From NCBI GenBank assembly GCA_010093705.1, contig MU006109.1:268290-332289 (forward strand): DNA of 64,000 nt, in the 5' to 3' direction. Shown here in pieces: positions 12,906 through 26,331 of the stretch. This DNA comes from Patellaria atrata CBS 101060. Its lineage: Eukaryota; Ascomycota; Dothideomycetes; Patellariales; Patellariaceae. The notes below the pieces were generated by a model. It did no database searches, was not told where the DNA came from, and was given only the letters and a program-made list of their open reading frames with translations. The stretch's first letter is position 1. Each line of letters starts with the position of its first letter. The position numbers and the translations under genes are program-made.

Positions 12906-13989
12906 TTAGCTCATCACGACTTCTTGGACAGCATCTTTTGAAGTACTTCCGTCTGGGATCACGTCTTTGAAAATCCTCTCTTTGACCTCAGCTGCTAGCA
13001 GCCCCGTCCTCTCTTCTGCAGCAATCTTCTTTCCCGCTCTTACAATCTTTTCTAGTTGGGGAGATGCGTGCGTAGCCTGTAGGGCTCCTCTTCTTCTACC
13101 GTCATAATTTGGTCTAGCTTGATTGATTTTTGTAGCTAGGTCCACAATCTGCTTCGTTCCATATTCTCTGTTGGTAAAGAGCGGTGACGAAGAGAGAGTT
13201 TGAACCCAGTATTTGTTCCACAATGATTCCAAGAGTGCAGAATCAAGGGAAGACTTGAAGTGTGACACTTCGAGGGAGTAGTATCGACTGCTGTGTGCGC
13301 CAAAATCTTGCATCTTGTTTGTTGGAATGGTCTGCCATCCCTCAGAGTCAGTAGTTGTGGTTGGCTTATGCTCCGTGGGATATGTTCGGAAAGCTCCAAT
13401 GTCAACCTTACCGGCGGATATGGTGCGGTCCGGATCAATGACCACGGCAACGAATGGGTCTGAATAGGCCTGTTGAGCGCTTTGGGTGTCGACATCTATA
13501 CCGGAGAGCCAGCAACCGTAGCCAGGATGGGAATGATACCATCCTACCGCATTCTCTAATTGATTGTTCTCTCTGGCTAGTCGAAGGAATTCCGTCATGT
13601 ACTCGTTTGCCTCGTCCTGAGCATTCACCCTCGTCTCTGTGCCCTCAACAGGTAATCTGAAAGCATCTGTAACTACAAAGGTATCTTCATGAATTGACCC
13701 CTGCATCAGACCCATAACCTCTAATGAGCCACCAGATCGAGCATGCATGACCATCTTTAAGAGAGCAACTGCGGAGATGCGGATGTGTTTGAAGTAGTTT
13801 GGGTCTTTACGCCATGGTGAGGTATTATTTATCGCTTTCTGAGATTCTGTAGAGTAGTTATAGAGAGCATCACGTGTAGGCTCTACTAATTGGATAGCGT
13901 TCTCGAGCTCTATAAATATTATAAGTCAACATTGTGAGTTGCTGGGTAGAGGTTTAGAATTTACCCCAGCCCTTGAGCGCAGCAGCCAT
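12906..13989 (-). CDS. CSN5: COP9 signalosome subunit 5 (deneddylase)
   Basis: Catalytic JAMM metalloprotease of the COP9 signalosome, which removes Nedd8/Rub1 from cullins. Exon 1 is 13989-13965 and exon 2 is 13909-12906, joining in frame to 342 residues. The MPN+ domain starts near residue 50 (HIRISAVALLKMVMHA). It contains the conserved Glu in LEVMGLMQG and the zinc motif HxHx7SxxD as HSHPGYGCWLSGID, so the active site is complete. A C-terminal helical region follows. The 25-nt first exon encodes MAAALKGW and splits the next Glu codon; it is accepted because ELENAIQ follows naturally, as in homologues. The gene is divergently arranged with ATG16, with 238 bases between start codons. Confidence 0.95.
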
Positions 13990-14227
13990 TATATGGAAAT
14001 AAATCCAGGTAAGTAAAGGTAAAGAGCAATTAGGTCTGAAATCTGGAACCTTGGTAGTGAAAAGCTTTGAGATTTCTGCATACGGAGCAACTGGTGCTTG
14101 ATGCCTGGAATTGTTCGATGTCGGGTTAAAGCTACAACACGCCAAGCGCGGGGCGTCAAGCTTCCCGTCTCGAATTCCCCACTCTGAACTTCATTTTCCT
14201 CCTCCTTCATCCTGACCCCTATTCAAA

Positions 14228-14836
14228 ATGTCGTGGCTCACTGAATATAGCGCAGCTATCGATGCCCGTGATGCTCGAGAGAAATCACAGATTAAGTACA
14301 TTAACGCTTATACCGCCTTAGCTGACCGAACAGCTTCACTGAACAATATTCCCCAAGCACCTCCTCCACCATCTCCGCAGCTAGGCTCAAGTAAGGATAC
14401 TCTCAGAACACCGACGAAATCAAAGTCACCTGCTCAGGACACAACGCCACCGGGAGATACAGTAAATCAACTTCGTGCCGAGCTAGCTACTACTCAAAAG
14501 TCGCGCGCAGAACTTCAGAGCCAACTAAAACCCTTGACGGAGCATCTTGAGCAACTGAAGCTCCAAAATACGAAGAACACTCGGCTGATCTCTGCTCTAC
14601 AGCGAGAGAAAGATATCTTGGAGCGCCGGGTTCGTGACCGAGACGATGAGTTGAGAGGTAAAGCCTCCCTTGTCGAAGAAATTCAGGGCGAGATGCTCAC
14701 TTCGGACCTTGAGCGCAACATGGCTGTTCAGAAAGCGGAAAAGCTGGAAGCTGAAAATAGAGAGCTAGTGGAAAGGTGGATGAGACGGATGGAACACGAA
14801 GCAGATAGGATGAATGAGGGGAGTGGGTGGACATAA
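14228..14836 (+). CDS. ATG16: Autophagy protein Atg16
   Basis: Coiled-coil partner of Atg5 in the Atg12-Atg5-Atg16 complex, which directs Atg8 lipidation at the forming autophagosome. It is a single exon of 202 residues, the normal fungal length without the WD40 repeats found in animals. The N-terminal Atg5-binding helix is MSWLTEYSAAIDARDAREK. A Pro/Ser-rich linker runs from residue about 40 to 80. A long heptad-type coiled coil then runs from about 80 to 195, ending in the typical LVERWMRRMEHEADRMNE tail. The start ATG is at 14228. The gene converges with the DnaJ gene (223 bases between the two stops) and diverges from CSN5. Confidence 0.92.
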   Translation: MSWLTEYSAAIDARDAREKSQIKYINAYTALADRTASLNNIPQAPPPPSPQLGSSKDTLRTPTKSKSPAQDTTPPGDTVNQLRAELATTQKSRAELQSQLKPLTEHLEQLKLQNTKNTRLISALQREKDILERRVRDRDDELRGKASLVEEIQGEMLTSDLERNMAVQKAEKLEAENRELVERWMRRMEHEADRMNEGSGWT

Positions 14837-15059
14837 TCGGAGGGTGGGAGCAAAGTGTAAACATACTAACGCAACTCGGATTATAGCCTGATATCAACCA
14901 TTTTGAGGCCTCTGGAAAGGAGATTGAATCCATCTATGAATATAAGGGGAGATTACCCTATCATGCCAGGTGTCCACGCTGTAACCTCTATACCCTGAAG
15001 CGCACTTACGCCAACCATGCAAAGGATCCTGATATAGCATATGGAATACGTCGTGTGCA

Positions 15060-16546
15060 CTACTGCTGGGCGCATTGGGTACCGCCTTCTTCGTCCTCAT
15101 CGTCATCCTCCCACGCGGCGCCTCCTCTCGGGTCATCAGAATCCGCACCCATATCATCTATATCGGCGTCGAACTCATATTCGACCTCATCTATGGTCTC
15201 AGCTGTGATCTCTGGTGCAGGATCTGGTAATATACCCTTAATCGCCTTCATCGTCGCCTCGTCTCTAATCCAGCCGTCCTCGGGGAAGTCGACTTCCACA
15301 ATTAGATATAGATCGCCCTTGGTATCGCTCCGTTTGATCGGCATTCCCTCTCCTTTGACTTTTAGGACCTGGCCTGGCCGTAGAACCTTTCCTTTAGAAT
15401 GGTGGACATTTAGTTGTATGCCTCTACCGTCTAGATGTTTCAAAACGACGCGGTTGAAACCCGTTAAAGCTTCAGCAAGCGTTACATTCAAGGGAGCCAT
15501 GAGATCGGCTCCAACGCGCTTGAAAACCGGATGATCATCCTCCTTTAAGGTAAATACAATATCCCCAGGCTCCTGATCCGGAAGTTGGTCCGCTTCGCCA
15601 GATAGGACCACCTTGTCACCCTCACGGCTTCCCGGAGGTATGTAGACCTCGAGGACCTTGCGTGTTTCAACGACTCTCTGACCTTTGCACTTCTTACAAC
15701 GATCTTTGTCTTTGTACACGGTGCCAACACCTTTGCACGTACCGCATGTGGTAGTCTCCTGAGTGACGAGACCAGGTGCTATTGAGCGAAGGCCGGTTGT
15801 AGTACCTATTAGGCACGAGCAATGTTAGCTCATTACGAGATATATGATAACCCGTCATGCAGAAGCGCATTTCCCCACCATGTGGCTTACCTTGCCCTTT
15901 ACACACCCCACAAGTATGTGGTTTCGCCTTTTCCTTTCCTCCACTGCCCTTGCAAATTGTACAAACCACGTTCTTCGTACTAGCAAATCTTGTTGTCTTT
16001 CCCTTATACAACTCTTCAAGGGTAACCTCGTACTCTTGCTCCTCATTCTTGCCCCTTCTCGGGACCTTCCTCCCCCCACCCATTCCTCCAGGCATTCCTC
16101 CCATACCCGGCATGCCTCCGCCCATTCCCATTCCGAACATCTGCTGTAGTATATCATCCAGGTCCACACCTTCACCAGGCATGCCGCCGGGTCTCGATCC
16201 GTCGAAGGCAGACATCCCATGTCGGTCGTAGACCTCGCGTTTATCGTCATCATAAAGAATCTCATACGCTTGAGAGACAGCTTTGAAACGTATTTCAGCG
16301 GTGGCACGTTCAGTCTCGGGGACCTTGTCTGGGTGGGAGGAGAGAGCGGCTTTGTGGTAGGCTTTCTTGATCTCAGCCTTGGAGGCGGAACGTGGGAGGG
16401 AGAGAATATCTGTCAAACAGTCTCGTTAGGTGCCTTGAAATATGATTGATATTGACTTAACGCACCGTAAAGATCTATTTCTTCTGCCACTATCGAGTTT
16501 GTGTTAGCAGAGAACTCCGCATAGATATGCGACATGTGCACTTACT
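15060..16546 (-). CDS. Class A DnaJ co-chaperone (Hsp40), XDJ1/YDJ1-like
   Basis: Hsp70 co-chaperone. The proposed joins are 16546 (one base), 16489-16466, 16409-15891 and 15805-15060, giving 429 residues in frame. The J domain is at residues 5-75 with the HPD tripeptide in SSHPDK. A Gly/Met-rich linker follows (repeats of GMGGG). The zinc-binding region has four CxxC-type repeats (CTICKGSGG, CGVCKGQG, CGTCKGVG, CKKCKGQR). The C-terminal substrate-binding domain ends in an acidic stretch and a final CAQQ, which fits a CaaX prenylation box as in Ydj1-type proteins. The start codon itself is split: A at 16546, then a GTAAGT donor, then TG at 16489. Only this gives the family start MAEEIDLYDIL. 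It diverges from the mitochondrial GluRS gene. Confidence 0.9.
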
Positions 16547-16790
16547 GATGGGCTGAGAGCCTTGCTTTCCTGATTTTCTTCGGACTGGGTTGCATGCGAG
16601 AGCAAAGAAGTATGAATGAAATATTTACATGAAGGGAAAAGTTTCAGGTAGGCCTTGTGTGACTGTTATTTGTTTATGTAACAAGAGCGCTCGAAGTTAG
16701 AAACTTCAATCGCGGATGTCATCGCGGTACAGGGAGCTTCATATACCTAAACCGCAATAATCTGAAGTTCACGAGCTCGGGCATAAGTGA

Positions 16791-18844
<2,054 letters not shown>

Positions 18845-19824
18845 GCACGAGATTTAAGAATATCCGGTATTTTCCTTATGAGGGGGAAGTTATTGTATTA
18901 CATATGTAATGTATATACGCTGTATGACTCTGTTCATCACTACCTCAATGAACCTAAGTACTAAGATACCTTCCCCTTTCTCCACCTATTAGAATTAACA
19001 CATCATACATACGTAAGTTGATTCAAAGTTACGGCTAAGTAGACTATCATACTAAGGAATGTAGGGGATGCTAAGATAAAAGTGGGATAATGATGTGATG
19101 TCGTTGTTCACCTTTCTAACACACTCGAGCTTTATATTGAGCGTCATTTTTGACACTTTTCAAGAGCACAGAGGATAACCCCTTGAAGATTTAAATTCCC
19201 CAACATCTCCTCGCTGTCCGTTACCCCCCCCAACGCGCCCAAAGACCCCTTTCTCCACGCACAATCTTTCACTTAGCACTCGTTTGCTCACCAAAAAGCA
19301 ACCACATAACCCATCCATGTCCACAACGCAGCAACAACGGACAACTAGCCTAGCGGTAAGATCAAAGCATAATGCTGCCTGGATAAGGCTCTAGGGTCGA
19401 TTCCCCGTTGTTGCCAGGTACGGAAACAAGACTTTCAAGCCCTCAACGTCAGTTAAGATAACCCTTAGAGACTTACCGTGGAACTAGCCTAGTCGCATAT
19501 ATTCCCGCAAGGGCGGACTAACATATAGGCAAGGACGGCTGACGAAAGGTGCGCGAGACGTGCTAGCAGCGCTGTTAAGCCTCATTGAGCGCGAAAGCTT
19601 AAAGATGTCTAATTTTCTTTTTTCCTTTTTCAGGGAGAGCGGCGAGGTGTTAAAGATGGCTTACTACCTCGTACTCTACGATTAGGCAAGGGGTTACTAT
19701 ACAGACGGAGACTTGCAGTATAATGATACTATCAACTTTGATCTCACGTCAACCTTTGATCGGGTGAATGTAGATTTGAGAGCTAGCATTGTGGTAATAT
19801 TGAAGATTGTGTGATATAAATCGA
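18845..19824. other. Intergenic with a tRNA-like element
   Basis: Nearly 1 kb between the MSE1 and SPB1 stops (a convergent pair). No protein-coding gene is visible. The part from 19331 holds the tRNA-like element listed separately. Confidence 0.45.
19331..19640 (+). mobile_element. tRNA-like/SINE-like element with 10-bp inverted arms
   Basis: The perfectly complementary arms GCAACAACGG (19331-19340) and CCGTTGTTGC (19405-19414) enclose an A-box-like TAGCCTAGCGG (19346-19356) and a B-box-like GGGTCGATTCC (19394-19404). The head is 84 nt, within tRNA range, but the spacing from the arms to the A box is not canonical, so I do not call a functional tRNA. A T-rich stretch ends at about 19640 after 220 nt of non-coding body, as in a SINE. 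Boundaries at the 3' end are approximate. Confidence 0.42.
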
Positions 19825-22410
19825 CTACTTCTTCCTTTCCTTCGCCCTCTTTAAACCTCTGATATCCTTCTTTAATCTCGCATCAACCATCTTATACTTT
19901 CCCTTTGTTCCCTTAGGCCTGCCTGAAATACCCCTATTCCCGCCCCTCGCAACGACGACCTTGACCGTCCTCTTCGGCTTCTTCTTCGCAGCTTTAGCCA
20001 TCAGTTTCGCAACGCCATCCGCCTTCTCCCGCTCCGTCATGCCCTCTTCATCTAGCAGCAAGGCGGACTTTTTCTTCAACTTCTCGAGTCTCTGCGCCGC
20101 TTTAAACTTCTTCCTGTCCTTAGCCTCACGCACCTTCTTTATAGGTCGCGCATTTAGAGCCCGGAGTTTTTCTTTGATCGCTGCAGCAGCAGCAGCAGTA
20201 ATGGGACGTTGTGGTTTCGAATGGCGGTTTTCGTCGTCGAGGAACCAGTCGGGAAGACCGTCGACATCGCGGAGGGAGTACTTGTTAAAACCGTCATCGA
20301 GGAGATCGTGTTTAGATTTCTGGCCGGTAGCAATTTGCTGAGCGAGTGTCATAGCTTCGGCAGTGATGATGTCGATATCAGGACGACCATTCTTCATAGG
20401 CTCTGAATCCTTCTCCCATGTCGTTTCGTCCCGTTTGACGACCTCGAAACCACTCTCGTCATCTTCTGAGGAGTCGTCCTCGTGTGTGTCAAGCCGAGGA
20501 CGGAATTCTGTTTTCGATACTTTCTTTAGACGTTCCGGAAGGGTGGTTGACTCGGGTGAATTCGCATTATTTTCAACGTCGATACCGCTATCAGAATCAA
20601 CGTCCCCGTCTAAACCATCTATGCCTTTGAATATGTCCTGATCGAAGAACATTGCTGCTCTTTTGGTGAGACCGTTGGAAACCGTGCCATTATCCTCTAA
20701 TTCGGTAATCAACTTCTTTCCGGGACCCTCTTCTTCGTTTGATGATTCATCGCTTGCGTCATCTTCAACAATGTCCTCATCACTGCTGACCTCCCTATCG
20801 GAGAACCCCACGAATTCTTCATCTTCATGCTCTTTTCGCGCCTTCTTCGCTCGATATTTGGCATCCACTTCTGATTTGCGTTCCTGATACTGCTCATACA
20901 TATTATCTAATTCTCTTTCTAGTAGATCTGCATCCGAATCGCTATCATACTCTTCCTCGCTTGGTTCCTCTTCCTTTTGCTCTTGCACAACTGTATGCAT
21001 TTTTCCTTTTACCACTTTAGATAACACTCCCGCTTTATCGACCGCTTTGAGTTCAAAAATAGCGTCTTCACCCATCGGTCCATTCTGCTCCATACCTATC
21101 TCCATCGGGGTTGTCATGTTCATTTGCATGCGCACAATCTCCTTTTGCTTCCGCTCGTTTTCCTTTCGTCTCTCTTTTTTTTTCTCCTTATTACTCTGAT
21201 CCCGTAAGCGCTGCATTTCTTCCTGTAGTTTCAGCTCTTCATCCATGGACTCAACTTCAGCGACTTCCTCTTCTGCTTCAGCTTCTGCTTCCATTTCCTT
21301 CTTTTTGGAGGGAAAACCGAATACATGTCGAACCTTTAGTCTCCACCTGAGTAGAAGTTTGAAGTCTTTTCTTCCCAACACCTTAAGATCAGCACAGCAA
21401 TCTCGGATTTCTTGCGTTGTCTCTGGTAGCTTGTCAAGTGTGGCGAGCGCGATATCTCCATTCTTGGGCTGTCCGAAACTGAGCTTATTCAAGCTCCCTA
21501 GCATAGCAATAGGATCTGTTGTCTGAATGAACTCGCTTGCAGGTGCTTCTTTGAATTGTGTCCAATCATCCTCCTCATAACCCTGACGTTTTCGTTTCTT
21601 GACTTCTGGGTTGAAAACTTTGGCCTCATTGTTGGGAGTAGGATCTGCTAGTTCTGCAAACACGGATCGAGGGTCAAGGAACTTTGAATCAATCTTCTTA
21701 GGCGCTTTATATCCACGGCAAACCACGAATATCTCGGCTGAGACGTTCCTAGAAGATGGCGGTTTTGTAGCCTCAACCTTCATGAATAGCTGATTGAAAA
21801 CCCATAGTAAGGGATTATAATCCTTCGATCTGAACACCTTTGTGACAAATGTACCGCCAGGCGCTAGAAAATCCGTGGCTAACCGTAACGATTGTAAAAC
21901 CAGCTCTGCTTGAGAGAAAGCATCCTGGACCCAAGCGGTACCAACATTGGGCGCCCCATCATGGAGTACTGTATCCGCTTTCCAAGTCTTCAGATGCTGT
22001 CTGATTGTGGCGCGGCATTTGTCCGTAGTGATATCGCTCTGGAAGGTAATACATCGAGGAATTGGCTTGATAGGTGAAAGATCGACGCCTATAATCAGGC
22101 TGTTCGCAGGCATAACCTCTGCGGCGACTTGACACCATGACTATTCTCATTAGAACAAACTTAGGCTTCTATAAGAGGGAAGAAACATACCCCCGGCGCG
22201 GCGCAAAGGTCTATCAATACCTTGCTCTTTTCCAGAAAGTTGTATTTCTTGTTTAGCTGAATTAATTTGAATGCTGCACGAGCTCTGTAACCCTTCTCTT
22301 TTGCTAACTTGTACCATTTATCGAGACGGCCTTTTCCGTGCTAAGCGACAAATCAGCTACTGTCCTCTGCAGAAAGATATTTCTAAACTCACTTTCTTCT
22401 GGATAGCCAT
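19825..22410 (-). CDS. SPB1: Spb1, FtsJ-type 2'-O-methyltransferase of 27S/25S rRNA
   Basis: Nucleolar methyltransferase and assembly factor of the pre-60S subunit. Exons 22410-22393, 22340-22191 and 22140-19825 join in frame to 827 residues, as in yeast. The first exon encodes only MAIQKK. The RrmJ/FtsJ domain (to about residue 230) shows [20 protein letters not shown] with the first catalytic Lys, the SAM-binding [14 protein letters not shown], the Asp in LHDGAPNVG and the Lys in [11 protein letters not shown], so the K-D-K set is present. A long acidic/charged middle follows, then the Spb1 C-terminal domain ([13 protein letters not shown] onward) and a Lys-rich nucleolar tail. It diverges from the next gene, with 245 bases between start codons. 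Confidence 0.95.
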
Positions 22411-22655
22411 CTTTTGGGGTGTGGTGATAGTGTGTTTCGCTCCGAAATACTAATCCAACTTTTCTCGGTGGAGGAAACATTTCTGCCAAGATTTTGCGGC
22501 TTCCCGCTCACCGCCTTCAGGTCTGATCTTATCAGGCGGTCCGTGTCGGGGCCTATGATGACATAACGAGCCGCGAGACCTCCTGCTCCATCCAAAGGAC
22601 AAAGGTTAGCTATTCCTAGCACTCTTCACTTAATACGCTCAATCTAGCAAGGTAG

Positions 22656-25496
22656 ATGCTTAATGACTATAAACGTCGCTTCAGCCTCTTAGATAGACTC
22701 AACGATCACCTCTCTATGCCGCAAAAGAAGTCCAAACCGAACCCCAAGGCGCCAGCCATCACCTCTATAAGTACACCAGAAGTGGACAACACAACAGCTT
22801 ATCTCGAACCCCCAAAAGCGCCGGATACTTCGCAATCATCCCTTGCAGAGACATCTCAAGCTTCACTACCCCAAAGCTCAAAGTCAACTCACTCAAAGGA
22901 TGATGGGTTTGAAACACAAACACCGGAGTCCCAAGACAACAAGTTGAGAAGAAAGAGCTGGTATAATTCCGGGAATTGGAAGTCAAAGCCGGTGGCACAA
23001 GTAGCTAAAGAGAGTATCTCGTCCGCAGGAGGTGTCACGTCCGAGCTAGTAGCAGAGAGTAAACAGGTTGCTAAGAACGCCCTACCTGCTCGACTCTTGT
23101 CTGGGAGTATGAGACGTCCTAGCAAAGGAAATACTTTAGCTGCATCTACTACGAAACTTAATGTTACTTCAAACGGTGTAAGCAGTTCCGCGACTAGTGT
23201 TCAGGGAGAACAGTCCGCATCAACATCCAATCTGACCGAGCCGAGTCCGCCATTACCACCCGATCCTACCCAGGCCCAAACGGCGCAAGGAAATTCCGTC
23301 GTGGATGGAAAGAAAGAGGAAGGTGGTCAGGTACAATCAGATGATTTAAAGAAGCCTGCGACGACTACCTCCAGCTGGCGTGGCTGGTGGTCCAAGCCAG
23401 ATGTAGATGAGACCGATACCGGGCGCGCGAAGCAGGTTGATAAAGAAGCAGAGGCAGCTTCAGAAGATGCACAGAAAACGCCACTCCCGGGAATATCACC
23501 ATTCGAGACGCCAGCGGACAAACCAATACTGGATGTAGTGGACGATAAACCACCACAAGAATCCGCGGGACCCCTGAATGGCTCTACACAATCAAAGGAA
23601 GATACTGCCCCAGATAAGGACACCCAAAGTAGATCATGGTTCTGGCTATGGAGCACTGCACAAAATGCGAAGAATACATCAGAAGAGCCTGCTCCCGAGT
23701 CAGCTCCCTTAGAACAGGTGGTGACATCAAACGAGGTTTCAAAGCCACAGGTTGGAAAGAAAGATGAGCCTCCGCACGTGCTGTTGACTGGCGATGATAA
23801 GGGTGGGATAGATAAGAAGAAAGATCCGGAAGACAAGAAAGACCCTGCCTTTAAATCCTCTCTACCAAAATCTTCAGGCTGGGCATTCTGGTCTAAGGAC
23901 AAACCTAAAACAGATGGAGGGTCTGATACCGACTCAACTCATAAACAGATTGGAGAATTAGCAGTATCAGATACCCCTTCTCAGTCACATCCAGAAGCTG
24001 CACAGTTCAACGAACACGATAACTCAAAAGACAAAGACGCTTCAAAGGAATCTTCGAAACCGAGAGGTCGACAGACCAAAACGAAAACAACAACAACCAA
24101 ACCACCTACGCCAGCAAAAGCTTCTCCTTCTCACAGTCCGACACGCAAGGCCGCAGATCTTCTTGAAGCAACAAAGCAGATACCTAAGGGACCAGCAAAC
24201 CTTCTTTTACCCAGATTCGAGGGCACGTACTCTCTAGCCCAGTCATCATCCTATTGGCAGCAGCTCCGCAATTATTTCCTAGGTGCAGATGTTGAACAAC
24301 CTCAAGTTCACATTTCGTCCCATCCTCCAAAGATCAAGAAAGCCCTCGCTATTGGGATTCATGGCTTCTTCCCTTCACCCATATTTCAAAAGGTGCTGGG
24401 ACAACCTACGGGCACATCAATACGTTTTGCAAATGCAGCTGCTACCTCGATTAAGAACTGGACAGACGCACATGGTTACTCCTGCGAAATCGAGAAAGTA
24501 GCTTTGGAGGGCGAAGGGACTATTGCTGATCGCGTCGAAATATTGTGGAAGTTGCTGCTTAACTGGTTCGAAGATATCAAGACGTCTGACTTCATTCTAG
24601 TCGCATGTCACTCACAAGGTGTACCTGTAGCTATCATGTTGGTCGCAAAACTGATACAGTTCGGTTGCGTTAACGCTGCAAGAATAGGGATATGTGCCAT
24701 GGCCGGTGTTAACCTGGGTCCCTTTGCAGAGTACAAATCTCGATTCTTTGGTGGATCAGCGAGTGAGCTCTTTGAGTTCTGCAATCCAAAGAGCGCCGTC
24801 TCGACTATGTACGCTGATGCTTTAGATGTTGTACTCCGTCATGGCGTTCGCATTGTCTACATTGGTAGCATCGACGACCAGCTCGTTTCGCTCGAATCCT
24901 CCACCTTCTCAACAATATCTCATCCCTATATCTACCGTGCGGTCTTCGTTGATGGTAGGATTCATGCACCGGACTTTATAACCCATCTTGTCGGGTTTGC
25001 ACTCAAGCTACGAAATCTGGGTATTCCAGACCATGGGCTAGTAAGGGAGTTGTCACCTGCTATGGCAGGCTCATTATATTCCGGTGAAGGCCACTCCCGT
25101 ATATATGATGACCCAGCTGTCTACGACCTCGCTGTTCGCCATGCTCTTGAGACGACTGATCTCCCAGCGCTGTCAACGCTTACTACTAGATTAGCAAACG
25201 CTACATCTTCTATACGACCCACAACTTCATCATCTACCAACTCACCGGTCAATTTGAAGGCTATCTCAAACCCTTATCTTCAGATCCAGAACTATGAGGG
25301 ACCTGCTAGTAGTGCGAATAGCAATCCATATATTCTACCATGGGCAATGCGTGGCTTGCTAGAAGAAGAATTTGTCAAGAAAGACGCTGCGAATGAGGTT
25401 AAGGACCTAGTGAAACTTTTTGAGGACTGGAAGCCTAATACGAAGGTGCTGAGGGATGTGAAGTTTAGACTTGAGGCTGTAAGGTCGAAGCTATGA
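22656..25496 (+). CDS. Alpha/beta-hydrolase-fold protein, YML020W-like
   Basis: One uninterrupted frame of 946 residues. The first 500 or so residues are low-complexity (Ser, Lys, Pro, Asp) and probably disordered. They contain a short Trp motif repeated in variants (WRGWWSKP, SWFWLWST, GWAFWSKD). From about residue 560 a hydrolase-like domain follows: KKALAIGIHGFFP, then the nucleophile elbow VACHSQGVPVAIML (Ser flanked by His and Gln), GICAMAGVNLGPF and VYIGSIDDQLVS. The block SGEGHSRIYDDPAVYDLAV is typical of this uncharacterised family. Similarity to yeast YML020W is from memory of the family; no function is established that I can name. The start may instead be the Met at residue 21 (22716). 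Confidence 0.72.
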   Translation: MLNDYKRRFSLLDRLNDHLSMPQKKSKPNPKAPAITSISTPEVDNTTAYLEPPKAPDTSQSSLAETSQASLPQSSKSTHSKDDGFETQTPESQDNKLRRKSWYNSGNWKSKPVAQVAKESISSAGGVTSELVAESKQVAKNALPARLLSGSMRRPSKGNTLAASTTKLNVTSNGVSSSATSVQGEQSASTSNLTEPSPPLPPDPTQAQTAQGNSVVDGKKEEGGQVQSDDLKKPATTTSSWRGWWSKPDVDETDTGRAKQVDKEAEAASEDAQKTPLPGISPFETPADKPILDVVDDKPPQESAGPLNGSTQSKEDTAPDKDTQSRSWFWLWSTAQNAKNTSEEPAPESAPLEQVVTSNEVSKPQVGKKDEPPHVLLTGDDKGGIDKKKDPEDKKDPAFKSSLPKSSGWAFWSKDKPKTDGGSDTDSTHKQIGELAVSDTPSQSHPEAAQFNEHDNSKDKDASKESSKPRGRQTKTKTTTTKPPTPAKASPSHSPTRKAADLLEATKQIPKGPANLLLPRFEGTYSLAQSSSYWQQLRNYFLGADVEQPQVHISSHPPKIKKALAIGIHGFFPSPIFQKVLGQPTGTSIRFANAAATSIKNWTDAHGYSCEIEKVALEGEGTIADRVEILWKLLLNWFEDIKTSDFILVACHSQGVPVAIMLVAKLIQFGCVNAARIGICAMAGVNLGPFAEYKSRFFGGSASELFEFCNPKSAVSTMYADALDVVLRHGVRIVYIGSIDDQLVSLESSTFSTISHPYIYRAVFVDGRIHAPDFITHLVGFALKLRNLGIPDHGLVRELSPAMAGSLYSGEGHSRIYDDPAVYDLAVRHALETTDLPALSTLTTRLANATSSIRPTTSSSTNSPVNLKAISNPYLQIQNYEGPASSANSNPYILPWAMRGLLEEEFVKKDAANEVKDLVKLFEDWKPNTKVLRDVKFRLEAVRSKL

Positions 25497-25847
25497 GAGT
25501 TGGGCAAGACCGGGTCTCACATCATGTAAATAGACTAACGGAAGAACTGAATATATTTAGCGGGTGTTAGGGACCTTCGGAGGGTTTAAGATCTCCTGAT
25601 AGAGGATTGGTATAGTATTGCGGGAGCAACCTTTAACGAATATAAGAATCCACAATGTAATGGAGCCTGGGGTGGCATGTTTGATTTTGAAGCATCCGAT
25701 AACTCGATATATCATATGATATCATCACTTGTGAGGACAATCATCTCATCCCATCATATAAGATCCTCAATCCTTTCTATGCCCTATGTGGACCAATACT
25801 CCATGGTAGGTCATAAACGCCATTACTCAGTTTCGGCTTCCCATATC

Positions 25848-26331
25848 TTAATCATCGCCACCGTAAAATATCTCTTTATATCTGTGCGTCGCATCGACGA
25901 CCGCCTCGCTGGCTGCAAAATCTGATATCGTGTCAGTATGACTATTCTTCTCATCCCATCCCTCTCCACCAGTCACCTACCTATACCAGTCCCAAAATCT
26001 GTACTCGTAAGAACACGTACGGTAAGGTCATTCTGGACCTTCCCGATAATCTCAACCGCATGATTCGGCACAAGATGGGAGTCCTACAATTACACAAAAC
26101 CGCGTATTAGCGACGCGTCTTTTCCCCACCGCAAAGGACTCCTGGGTCAGAGCGAAGTGCAAGGTTTATGGAAAGTTTGCATACCCGATTCAGGATGACA
26201 TTAATCTCACCGCCGGCATCCACAGTCGCCTGCTCGCCGCGGATCTGCACCACCTTCCCTAATATCCGGACGGTCTGGTGCGTGAAGCTCTCGAGGAACT
26301 GCGCCGTGATGCGCGGTGTCGATTCCGTCAT
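25848..26331 (-). CDS. RFA3: Replication factor A subunit 3 (RPA14)
   Basis: Smallest subunit of the trimeric single-stranded-DNA-binding complex RPA used in replication and repair. Three small exons, 26331-26185, 26083-25981 and 25921-25848, join in frame to 107 residues, the family length. It is a single OB fold: STPRITAQFLESFTHQTVRI at the start, GKVVQIRGEQATVDAGG in the barrel, HLVPNHAVEIIGKVQ after the first intron, and a final helix with ATHRYKEIFYGGDD. The frame continues upstream of 26331 with a Thr run, but MTESTPR matches the expected N-terminus, so that ATG is taken. Upstream there is an ACGCGAAA stretch near 26489 that could be a G1/S promoter element; this is inference only. Confidence 0.9.

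Noticed and set aside
16700-16707. Heat-shock element upstream of the DnaJ gene
   Set aside because: Only one GAAnnTTC pair; a functional element normally needs at least three properly spaced units.
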